This document shows, in pieces, positions 24,921 to 31,680 of a stretch of 64,000 nt of DNA. The notes below the pieces were generated by a model, which saw only the letters and a program-made list of their open reading frames with translations, was not told the DNA's origin and searched no databases. The DNA lies in the NCBI RefSeq assembly GCF_014203835.1, contig NZ_JACHJW010000001.1:1364001-1428000 (forward strand). Reading direction: 5' to 3'. The translations under genes were made by a program, and so were the position numbers. This DNA is from Micromonospora polyrhachis. GTDB taxonomy: Bacteria; Actinomycetota; Actinomycetes; Mycobacteriales; Micromonosporaceae. The first letter of the stretch is position 1. Each line of letters starts with the position of its first letter.

Positions 24921-26189
24921 GTGCCCACCAGCTCCGCTCATCCATCACTGATCGCCGTCACCCGATTCTCGATCCTCACCTTCGGGATCACGTTCGTCAT
25001 CGGTACTGACACGTTCCTCGTCGCGCCGCTGTTACCCACACTGTCCAATGAATACCGGATCGGTACTGAGGTGTCCGGGTGGCTGGTCAGCGGCTACTCC
25101 ATCGGCTATGCGGCCTTCGCGCTGGTGGCGGGGCCGATCTCCGACCGCGTGAACCGTAAGGCCGTCGTCATCGCGGGACTCGCTGCTTTCGCCCTGTCCA
25201 CTGCGGCCTCCGGGCTGGCACCGAACTTCTGGGCGATGATCGTGCTCCGGGCGCTCGCGGGGATGGCCGCATCGCTCGTCGTGCCGCAGATCTGGGCGAC
25301 GATCCCCGTCGCGGTGCCGGCCGACCGGGTCCTGTCCACGATGGGATACGGGACGGCTGGCCTGTCCATCGCCCAGGTGGTTGGGGTACCGGCCGGCAGC
25401 ATCCTGGCCGCGACGAACTGGCGGATACCGTTCTTCGTACTCGGCGCTGTGTCGCTGCTCGTCATGGCGGCCGTGGCCGTCTGGTTTCCCTCGGTGCCGT
25501 CTGTGGCCGCGGGTAACGGCCGCATCCTGTCCTCCTACCGCAGCGTCCTCGGCCTACGGCGAGCGGCGTGGTACCTGGCCGGCTACCTCGTGTTCGGGAT
25601 CGGCCTCTACACCGTGTTCACCTTCATCGGCACCTGGTACACCCGTGCCTTCGGACTCTCGGTCACCCAAGTCGGCCTCGCGATCATCGGGCTGGGTGCG
25701 GGTAACGCGATCGGATCGATGTTCGCCAGCCGCCTCGCCAACCAGCTCGGACTGCCCAAATCCGTGCTGCTCGGTGGATCCGTCCTTGCGGTGCTGTGTG
25801 TCGCCCTGCCCTTCGCGCCAGTACTACCCGTGGCAGAGGCCACGCTCATGCTGATCTTCCTGGTGAGCGGATTCGTGTTTCCCGTACTCATGACGGTCAT
25901 GCAATCACTGTCCACCACCGCGCGCGGGACCGTCGCATCGCTGGCGAACGCGGCGCTGTACACGGCGGCGAGCATCGGCGGCGTCATCTCGGGCGTTCTG
26001 TTCACCACATTCCACGGGTTCTACGGTGTCGCCTTCCTCAGCGCGGTCGCCTTCGTGGCCGCGCTGCTGTTGTACGTCCGTGGCGGGTTGCGCACGGCTC
26101 CCACACAAGCTCAACCAGTGGCTACAAGCACGAAACCACCGGAGTCGGTGACCCCGGCGGCTCACCCGATTGCGGACCATGACGAATGA
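24921..26189 (+). CDS. MFS multidrug-type efflux transporter
   Basis: The 422-residue protein has twelve hydrophobic segments and the MFS motif A loop GPISDRVNRKAVVIAG between helices 2 and 3. It looks like an arabinose-efflux/DHA1-type drug exporter (IGTDTFLVAPLLPTLSNEYRIGTEVSGWLVSGYSIGYA). I use GTG 24921 because it lies directly behind the -10 of a MerR-type promoter, which implies leaderless translation; the longer frame to 24822 would run through that promoter. Control by the divergent MerR regulator is likely. The inducer and the substrate are unknown but may be the same compound. Confidence 0.87.
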   Translation: MPTSSAHPSLIAVTRFSILTFGITFVIGTDTFLVAPLLPTLSNEYRIGTEVSGWLVSGYSIGYAAFALVAGPISDRVNRKAVVIAGLAAFALSTAASGLAPNFWAMIVLRALAGMAASLVVPQIWATIPVAVPADRVLSTMGYGTAGLSIAQVVGVPAGSILAATNWRIPFFVLGAVSLLVMAAVAVWFPSVPSVAAGNGRILSSYRSVLGLRRAAWYLAGYLVFGIGLYTVFTFIGTWYTRAFGLSVTQVGLAIIGLGAGNAIGSMFASRLANQLGLPKSVLLGGSVLAVLCVALPFAPVLPVAEATLMLIFLVSGFVFPVLMTVMQSLSTTARGTVASLANAALYTAASIGGVISGVLFTTFHGFYGVAFLSAVAFVAALLLYVRGGLRTAPTQAQPVATSTKPPESVTPAAHPIADHDE

Positions 26190-26209
26190 CACTCAGCCTG
26201 GCCGTACCC

Positions 26210-26478
26210 CTATGCCGTGAGCAGGTCACGCTGCGGGTTCGGCTCAGGGCCGTCCAGCAGACACTTGACGTACGTCGTGGGGAACTCGCCGAGCGAGTGG
26301 GCCAGCACGGCCGGTTCGGTCAGCATGGCCCCCGGGTGTGGCGTCGTGCCGGCCAGAACCGCTCAATCTGCTCGTCGGTAAGGCCCCGGCCACCAACCGG
26401 AGGCGAACGACTCGCCGTCGACCGGGACCTCGGAGTCGACGAAGATCACCCCGGGTCAGCCAATCGCCGATCCGCTCG
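26210..26478 (-). pseudogene. Decayed alpha/beta-hydrolase C-terminal fragment
   Basis: No single frame is open here, but three minus-strand frames join into a coherent hydrolase end. They are GVIFVDSEVPVDGESFASGW (up to about 26395), then GLTDEQIERFWPA after a shift, then TTPHPGAMLTEPAVLAHSLG and TTYVKCLLDGPEPN, ending in a TAG at 26210. The VIFVDSEVP strand and the TTYVKCL strand are typical late strands of small esterase-like alpha/beta hydrolases. At least two frameshifts are needed, and the catalytic serine part is missing, so it is a remnant. The plus-strand open frame covering it is not a real gene. Confidence 0.65.
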
Positions 26479-26487
26479 GCGGCCTGG

Positions 26488-27021
26488 CTAGCCGGTGACG
26501 ATCGGCTGTTCGTACTCGCCGCCGCCCGCGGGGCGCTCGAAGACGAGTTCGAGGCCGTCCTCCTCGTCCCACTGTTCGCCTACCTGGCTGAAGCCGAAGC
26601 CGGCGAGTGTGGCCAGGGAGGCCGCGTTGTCGGGACTGACCGATGCCCGTACGGTCCGGACGGCCGGTTCGACGGCGGCCCGACGCAGCAGTTCGGTGAG
26701 CATGGCCCGGGCGTAGCCCTGGCGACGGTGGGTGGGGTCCACCGAGTAGGCGACCTCCACCATGCCCGTCTCGTCGGGCGGTCCGTGGAATCCGGCGTGG
26801 CCGACGACGATTCCCTCCGGCTCGGCGACCGCCGCCCGGGCGATCCACCGGCCACTGTCCGGGTCGGCGGCCACCTGGTCGACGCGGATCCGCCACAGCC
26901 AGCACGCATCGTCGGTGACGAAGTAGTCGGTGAGGTCGACGCCGGCCTCGGCGCTGGCCCGGGGCAGGTCCCGGTCCAGCAGCGCGGTCATCGTCACGCG
27001 GTTCAGTTCCACGAAGCGCAC
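26488..27021 (-). CDS. GNAT family N-acetyltransferase
   Basis: The 177-residue protein has the GNAT acetyl-CoA loop in VEVAYSVDPTHRRQGYARAMLTELLRRA (Q/R-x-x-G-x-A) and the later TVRASVSPDNAASLATLAGFGFSQVG. It probably transfers acetyl from acetyl-CoA to an amine; the substrate is unknown. The start at GTG 27021 is chosen because the coding pattern begins there; ATG 26991 (MTALLDRDL) is the conservative alternative, and the long upstream frame is not coding. It lies downstream of the DUF6236 gene in the same orientation. Confidence 0.82.
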   Translation of the reverse strand: MRFVELNRVTMTALLDRDLPRASAEAGVDLTDYFVTDDACWLWRIRVDQVAADPDSGRWIARAAVAEPEGIVVGHAGFHGPPDETGMVEVAYSVDPTHRRQGYARAMLTELLRRAAVEPAVRTVRASVSPDNAASLATLAGFGFSQVGEQWDEEDGLELVFERPAGGGEYEQPIVTG

Positions 27022-27148
27022 TGATCGGGGACTGTTCGAGGTACGCGGCTCTCGACCGCCTTCGTTCGGCACAGCACGGATGATCGCGCTGTTCCTTCCG
27101 GGTGACCAGTGAATTTCCGTTGCGGGACGGTGCTCGCTGTGACCGGCC

Positions 27149-28435
27149 TCATCGCGGCCGTGGTGCTCCAGGCACCGCCCGCCGAATGGCAGACCGGATC
27201 TTCGCGACCGCGTCGGCGGGGCCCAGTTCGCGCCGTAGGTCCAACAGATAGCCGGCGGGATGGCTGGCGACGACCTGCCTTCGCTGGTCGAGGGCACTGC
27301 CTACCGTCCCGACCAGGCACCCCGCGACCACGCCCGCGCTGGTGACGACCGGCGGTAGGTGGGCGGCGTTGGCCAGCACACCCAACGCCGCCGGTGGTGC
27401 GAGCGTCTGAAGGCTGAGTACGGCTCGGACCGGTGCCAGGCCGAGCCGACCAAGCGTACGTTCCATCTCCTCGAGCGGGTGCCGGACCTTGCTCTCCACG
27501 TGGTTGCGCAGTTTGGCCGCTCGGACGTCCGGATCCCGGACCTCGCTGATCGCCACGAAGTCCGGGGTGAGCGAGCCGAGGAACTCGCGATAGCGCATGA
27601 GCTGCGGCAGCAGCCTTCGTCGCGCCTCGATGATCCGCTCGACCGGCACCTCGGCCAGGTCGCGCGGAAGTACCGTCTGTAGCGCCAGCACCGCGAACAT
27701 CTGGCTGTAGTCCGTCGGACCCGCCGGTGCCGTCTCGGCGTTGTCGGCGAGCAGGATCTGTGCCATCGCCTCGATCGTCCAGCCCGAGGTAGCGGCGGTC
27801 AGCAGTGGCTGATCGGTGACCGGCGTCATCCCGTTCTGACGGGCGACGACATCTGCCAGAATCGCCAGGTAGACCCGGGCCAAGTACGAGTGCATCGCCA
27901 GGTCGCGGATGCGAAGCGTCTTTCCGTCGGACGCCCGACGCCATTGGTAGCTCCTGGACACCAGCAACCCGTCGTCCGCCAACCGATGCGCCAGCCCGTA
28001 GGACATCTTGCCCGGATGGACCTCTTGCAGACGGGGATCGAGCGGCAGGAGTTCGTCGTGGACATCCCAGGTACGGAGGGATTCGACACCGAGCGCCTCG
28101 GCCCCGTACCGGGGTGTCAGCTCGTCCTTGTATCGGTCGAGGAAGTCGTAGAACAACGCGTTGACCTGGTCCTCGGTGTCCGCCCCGTAGCGTTCGGCTC
28201 CCGCCCTCGCGAGAACGTCGTCGTCCACCCAGGACTGCTGGCGTCCCCAGTCGGGTCTCACCTCGATGACGAAGTCAAGCTCGTCCCGGAGCCGCTTCAC
28301 CGTGTCGGAGTCGCGCAGACCGTAGTAGCCGAACGGATGGATCCGGCCCAGTTGGGGCCAGTGCAGGGCGGCAGCCTTCACCCAACTGTCGCCGGGCAGG
28401 TTGACGTACGGGAAATAGAGGGCGACGTCGCTCAT
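27149..28435 (-). CDS. DUF6236 family protein, function unknown
   Basis: The 428-residue protein begins MSDVALYFPYVNLPGDSWVK, followed by AALHWPQLGRIHPFGYYGLRDSDTVKRL, which I recognise as the DUF6236 family of actinobacteria; no activity is known. The middle is helical. A short hydrophobic stretch lies near residues 350-385 (LGVLANAAHLPPVVTSAGVVAGCLVG), which could touch a membrane. The start is the second ATG (28435), where the family begins. It is followed by a GNAT gene after 127 bases; nothing suggests a joint pathway. In other genomes such proteins are often found among accessory genes. Confidence 0.78.
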   Translation of the reverse strand: MSDVALYFPYVNLPGDSWVKAAALHWPQLGRIHPFGYYGLRDSDTVKRLRDELDFVIEVRPDWGRQQSWVDDDVLARAGAERYGADTEDQVNALFYDFLDRYKDELTPRYGAEALGVESLRTWDVHDELLPLDPRLQEVHPGKMSYGLAHRLADDGLLVSRSYQWRRASDGKTLRIRDLAMHSYLARVYLAILADVVARQNGMTPVTDQPLLTAATSGWTIEAMAQILLADNAETAPAGPTDYSQMFAVLALQTVLPRDLAEVPVERIIEARRRLLPQLMRYREFLGSLTPDFVAISEVRDPDVRAAKLRNHVESKVRHPLEEMERTLGRLGLAPVRAVLSLQTLAPPAALGVLANAAHLPPVVTSAGVVAGCLVGTVGSALDQRRQVVASHPAGYLLDLRRELGPADAVAKIRSAIRRAVPGAPRPR

Positions 28436-28697
28436 AGCGGCCACGATGCCCTGTTGACGCTACCGCCGGAAAGTGGCCTGCGGTGGGTGGGGTGGGTCGA
28501 GCCCGCCGGCCCCGAACTGGCCAGCGTCGGTGAACAGCTCGACGGCCACCACTGCAATTGCTTCTGGTCCGGAGGCAACCGGCAGGGCTCTACCTGCGAA
28601 AAGCAACAAGAAGGGGACCGTCGTCACCATCACCGACGGGTTTTCAGATCCTGGGTGCGAGGTGCCGGCTCACCGATCGCTGTGAAATGCTTACCGA

Positions 28698-28943
28698 GTG
28701 AACAAGCATTCGATTGATATCGATGCATGCCCCTGTTGTGGCTACCGAACCGGCTGTGAGACCTGCCCCGTTTGTTTCTGGACCGACGACGGCCGACGCG
28801 ACCAGGAGGCCGACATCGTGCGGGACGGCCCCAACGGCGATCTGACCCTCTCCCACGCTCGGCTCAACTTCGCCATCTACGGCGCCTGCCATCCCCGTTA
28901 CCAGGACACCGTCCGCCCGCCGAGGCCCGACGAGCTGCCCTGA
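28698..28943 (+). CDS. CPCC cysteine-rich small protein
   Basis: The 81-residue protein contains CPCCGYRTGCETCPVCFW (residues 11-28), the pattern of the Cys-rich CPCC family, which is likely to bind zinc. Several small proteins of this family lie near toxins or secreted effectors, but the role is not known. The start is GTG 28698. The following hydrophilic part (DGPNGDLTLSHARLNFAIYGACHP) also matches the family. It is 161 bases upstream of the Nei-type gene; I see no link in function. Confidence 0.8.
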   Translation: MNKHSIDIDACPCCGYRTGCETCPVCFWTDDGRRDQEADIVRDGPNGDLTLSHARLNFAIYGACHPRYQDTVRPPRPDELP

Positions 28944-29104
28944 CGATCCCCCCACCAGCCCCACCATCCGCCCCGTCGGCCGGAGCACCTCCGGCCGACG
29001 CCGACACCAGCGCCGGCACCGCATCGACGCCATCGAGACGTACGACGACGAGGCGACCCGCCCGTTTCGTGGCGGAACCGACGGATCGCGGCCAGGATGG
29101 ACGG

Positions 29105-29908
29105 ATGCCCGAGGGTGACACGGTGTGGCTGACCGCCCGCGTACTACAGGACACGCTGGCCGGCTCCCGGTTGACCGGATCCGACTTCCGGGTGCCGCGA
29201 CTGGCCACCGTCGACCTGGCCGGCTGGCTCATAACGGAGTCGACCAGTCGGGGCAAGCACCTGCTCCTACGCCTGGCCGCCCCGGACGAGCGGCGGATGA
29301 CCCTGCACTCGCACCTGCGGATGGAGGGCGCGTGGCGGACGTACGCCCCGGGCGAACGCTGGACCGGCGGCCCGGCCCACCTGATCCGGGTGGTGCTGCG
29401 TACCGCGGCGCGGGTCACTGTCGGCTACCACCTGCACGACCTGGCGCTGCTGCCAACCGCGACCGAGGCCGACCTGGTCGGCCACCTCGGGCCTGACCTG
29501 CTCGGCCCCGACTGGGACCCGGACGAGGCGATACGCCGACTCGCCGCCCACCCGGACACCGAGATCGCCGACGCCCTGCTCGACCAACGGAATCTCGCCG
29601 GCATCGGCAACGTCTACAAGTGCGAGGTGTTGTTCCTGCGCGGTGTCTCGCCGTGGGCTCCGGTACGCGACGTACCGGATCTGCCCGCCCTGGTGTCGCT
29701 GGCCCACCGACTGTTGACAGCCAACCGGAACCGGTGGACTCGGAGCACCACCGGCTCCACCCGACCCGGCCAGGCCGCCTACGTGTACGGCCGCCGGGGC
29801 CGCCCCTGTCTGCGCTGTGGCACTCCGATCCGGTCGACGGGACAGGGCGAGCGGATCACCTACTGGTGTCCGGTCTGTCAGCCGTCATCGGCCAACACCG
29901 CTTCTTGA
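29105..29908 (+). CDS. nei: Fpg/Nei family DNA glycosylase
   Basis: The protein begins MPEGDTVWLTARVL: mature Pro2 and Glu3 are the catalytic residues that remove damaged bases and cut the DNA by beta/delta elimination. The H2TH region is seen in DALLDQRNLAGIGNVYKCEVLF (residues 156-177), and the C-terminal zinc finger in CLRCGTPIRSTGQGERITYWCPVC. The MPEGDT start (rather than MPELPE) is typical of Nei-type (endonuclease VIII) enzymes acting on oxidised pyrimidines. ATG 29105 is the only sensible start, because the catalytic proline must follow directly. It is 267 residues, normal for the family. Confidence 0.92.
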   Translation: MPEGDTVWLTARVLQDTLAGSRLTGSDFRVPRLATVDLAGWLITESTSRGKHLLLRLAAPDERRMTLHSHLRMEGAWRTYAPGERWTGGPAHLIRVVLRTAARVTVGYHLHDLALLPTATEADLVGHLGPDLLGPDWDPDEAIRRLAAHPDTEIADALLDQRNLAGIGNVYKCEVLFLRGVSPWAPVRDVPDLPALVSLAHRLLTANRNRWTRSTTGSTRPGQAAYVYGRRGRPCLRCGTPIRSTGQGERITYWCPVCQPSSANTAS

Positions 29909-29922
29909 TCCACAGGTTGGGC

Positions 29923-29962
29923 AGGGCCCCTTCCTGCGCGGAGGGCGACAAGAAGGGGCCCT
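29923..29962. terminator. GGGCCC-type hairpin between convergent genes
   Basis: AGGGCCCCTTC (29923-29933) pairs perfectly with 29952-29962 around an 18-base loop. It sits between the ends of nei (29908) and the secreted SH3-like gene (29972) and can terminate both. It is related to the hairpins at 12395 and 52385. Confidence 0.72.
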
Positions 29963-29971
29963 TCCTTGCAC

Positions 29972-30805
29972 CTAGCAGGTGGGGACGGTGCCGCCGGTAA
30001 CGGTGGAGATGTACGAGTGGCTCACGTACTGCCCGGTGGCGAGACGGTTCCACCGGGTCGTGGTGCCGTACGGGCCGCTGACCGACTGGCCGGTCACCCA
30101 GCACTCGATTGGCACCATGGCGTACGTCGCCGCGAATCCCTTGCTCGCGTAGCTGGTGCCCGGTCCACTGCGGATGTTGAGCGGGCCGCTGCCGATCCGC
30201 CCTCGGGGACCGGTGCCGGTCCACAGGTAGGCGACGTCGACCCAGGCGTTGTCGGTCAGCAGCAGCCCGTCCCAGAAGGTGCCGTCGGCCAGGTCGATGC
30301 CGGCCGGGCTGGCCACCGTACGACCGCGTTGGTCCTTGCCACCGTTGTAGCCGTCCTGGTAGGCGGCCTGCGCCTCGGGTTTGCCCTGCGGCAGGTCCTG
30401 CCACGACTCGCGGACCTCCGGCGGGTTCCAGTAGTCGTCCGTGGTGTTCCACGGCCCGACGTCCCAGACCGGCGCGTACTCGCATCGGCTGCCGCTGGTG
30501 GTGCAGACCCGAACGGTGTAGTCACCGGTGTTCTTCGGGGACAGGCCCCGCCGGGAGGGCAGGGCGACGAAGTGGTCCCGGGACGTGATCACGTGCCCGT
30601 TCGCGGTGGTGCGGCCGACCAGGCCCTCGCGAGTGGCGTACACCCGGTAGGTCAGGCCCGGGGTCGCGGCGGCCGTCACCGTCACCGTGTCGACGGCAGC
30701 CGGCCCCGTACCGGTGGCGGCGGTGGCAGGTGCCGCGGCCAGGACCGCGACGACGACGCCGGCCACCGCGGCGACCAGGCGTGGATGGGATCTGCGGTAC
30801 GTCAT
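29972..30805 (-). CDS. Secreted protein with C-terminal SH3-like domain
   Basis: The 277-residue protein has a signal peptide (RRSHPRLVAAVAGVVVAVLAAAPATAATG). The middle (residues 95-190; EYAPVWDVGPWNTTDDYWNP, REWQDLP-like, GTFWDGL) resembles double-psi-barrel or SH3-linked secreted proteins of actinomycetes. The end is a bacterial SH3-like domain (GPLNIRSGPGTSYASKGFAATYAMVPIECWVTGQ), a type that often binds cell wall. It is likely extracellular and wall-associated, but its activity is unknown. The start at ATG 30805 gives a proper n-region of positive charge. Confidence 0.85.
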   Translation of the reverse strand: MTYRRSHPRLVAAVAGVVVAVLAAAPATAATGTGPAAVDTVTVTAAATPGLTYRVYATREGLVGRTTANGHVITSRDHFVALPSRRGLSPKNTGDYTVRVCTTSGSRCEYAPVWDVGPWNTTDDYWNPPEVRESWQDLPQGKPEAQAAYQDGYNGGKDQRGRTVASPAGIDLADGTFWDGLLLTDNAWVDVAYLWTGTGPRGRIGSGPLNIRSGPGTSYASKGFAATYAMVPIECWVTGQSVSGPYGTTTRWNRLATGQYVSHSYISTVTGGTVPTC

Positions 30806-30966
30806 GGCACACTCCTCGGGGGCCGACGGCCGACGTCAACCATTCGACGAATACAGAAACGTCGATCTGTTGGCCGTAGGGAACCACCGATGCAGTCAGC
30901 AGTCAAGAAGGAAACCTTCACAGGTGGGCCCAGCGGACCGGCACTACGGAGAATAGGCTGCCCGCC

Positions 30967-31461
30967 GTGGCACATCTCTTGAGGAACGTGGCGGCGACGA
31001 TCAGCCGGCTGACCAGGAACCGCACTACGACCACCGGCACCCCGGGTGCCATTCCGGCGCAGATCGCCCGACGTCGCCAGGTCGGGGCACTACAACGCCG
31101 TCGCCTGATCTACGCCCCGGAACTGGACGGGCAGGCCGATCCGGGTGAGATCGTGTGGACCTGGGTGCCGTACGAGGACGATCCCCGCCAGGGCAAGGAC
31201 CGTCCCGTACTGGTCGTTGGACGCCACAGCCGGACCCTGTTCGGCCTCATGCTCTCCAGCCAGAGCGACCGGGACGGCCAACGGCACTGGTTCGCCCTCG
31301 GCCCGGGCGAGTGGGACCGTGACAAGCGGGCCAGTTGGGTCCGGCTCGACCGGGTGCTCACCATGCGGGAGGACAGCATCCGGCGGGAGGGCGCGGTGCT
31401 GGACCGAGCCCGATTCGACCGGGTCAGCCAGGCACTGCGCGCTGGCTACGGCTGGTCCTGA
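30967..31461 (+). CDS. PemK/MazF-like toxin homologue without a visible antitoxin
   Basis: Residues 45-164 match the MazF/PemK fold (GEIVWTWVPYEDDPRQGKDRPVLVVGRHSRTLFGLMLSS, then WFALGPGEWDRDKRASWVRLDRVLTM), with the conserved G-E-I-V-W and R-P-V-L-V-V segments. MazF proteins are sequence-specific mRNA interferases. The basic N-terminal 40 residues are extra. No antitoxin-like small gene lies directly upstream or downstream, so either the antitoxin is elsewhere or this is a housekeeping, non-toxic family member as is common in actinobacteria. It starts at GTG 30967 and is followed by a strong hairpin. Confidence 0.82.
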   Translation: MAHLLRNVAATISRLTRNRTTTTGTPGAIPAQIARRRQVGALQRRRLIYAPELDGQADPGEIVWTWVPYEDDPRQGKDRPVLVVGRHSRTLFGLMLSSQSDRDGQRHWFALGPGEWDRDKRASWVRLDRVLTMREDSIRREGAVLDRARFDRVSQALRAGYGWS

Positions 31462-31484
31462 CTCCAGCCGTCACCTAACGTCGC

Positions 31485-31521
31485 CGTCGCCGTCACCGCC
31501 TGGGGGGCGGTGACGGCGACG
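31485..31521 (+). terminator. Strong hairpin after the MazF-like gene
   Basis: A perfect 16-bp stem (GTCGCCGTCACCGCC at 31486-31500 with 31506-31520, plus one flanking C/G pair) with a 5-base loop TGGGG lies 24 bases past the stop. This is one of the strongest hairpins in the window. Confidence 0.8.
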
Positions 31522-31576
31522 ACCAACTCCTCCACCGTATCCACCCGACACTTTCGGCAGTTATCCACTTACGGAT

Positions 31577-31593
31577 AGTCGGCATTGCCGACT
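31577..31593. promoter_or_regulatory. Palindrome in the promoter region of the multicopper-oxidase-like gene
   Basis: AGTCGGC-ATT-GCCGACT is a perfect 7+3+7 inverted repeat in an AT-richer stretch about 90 bases before the start of the large oxidase-like gene. It may be a regulator site. It does not resemble the copper-repressor (CsoR) boxes I know. Confidence 0.4.
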
Positions 31594-31680
31594 GGTGGTG
31601 GCGACCGCTCCGGCTGGGACTAGCCGTGCTCGGGCTGGTCCCCCGTGCCGACGAGCCGTCGCCCGGGGAGGAGCATGCTC

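Noticed and set aside
26186-26491. A plus-strand protein of about 100 residues after the MFS gene
   Set aside because: Its sequence has no protein-like pattern, while the minus strand of the same DNA reads as a frameshifted hydrolase.
28473-28685. A 70-residue plus-strand frame between the DUF6236 and CPCC genes
   Set aside because: There is some protein-like text in a neighbouring frame (WVEPAGPELASVG), but no start, no motif and no continuous frame; at best a trace of a lost gene.
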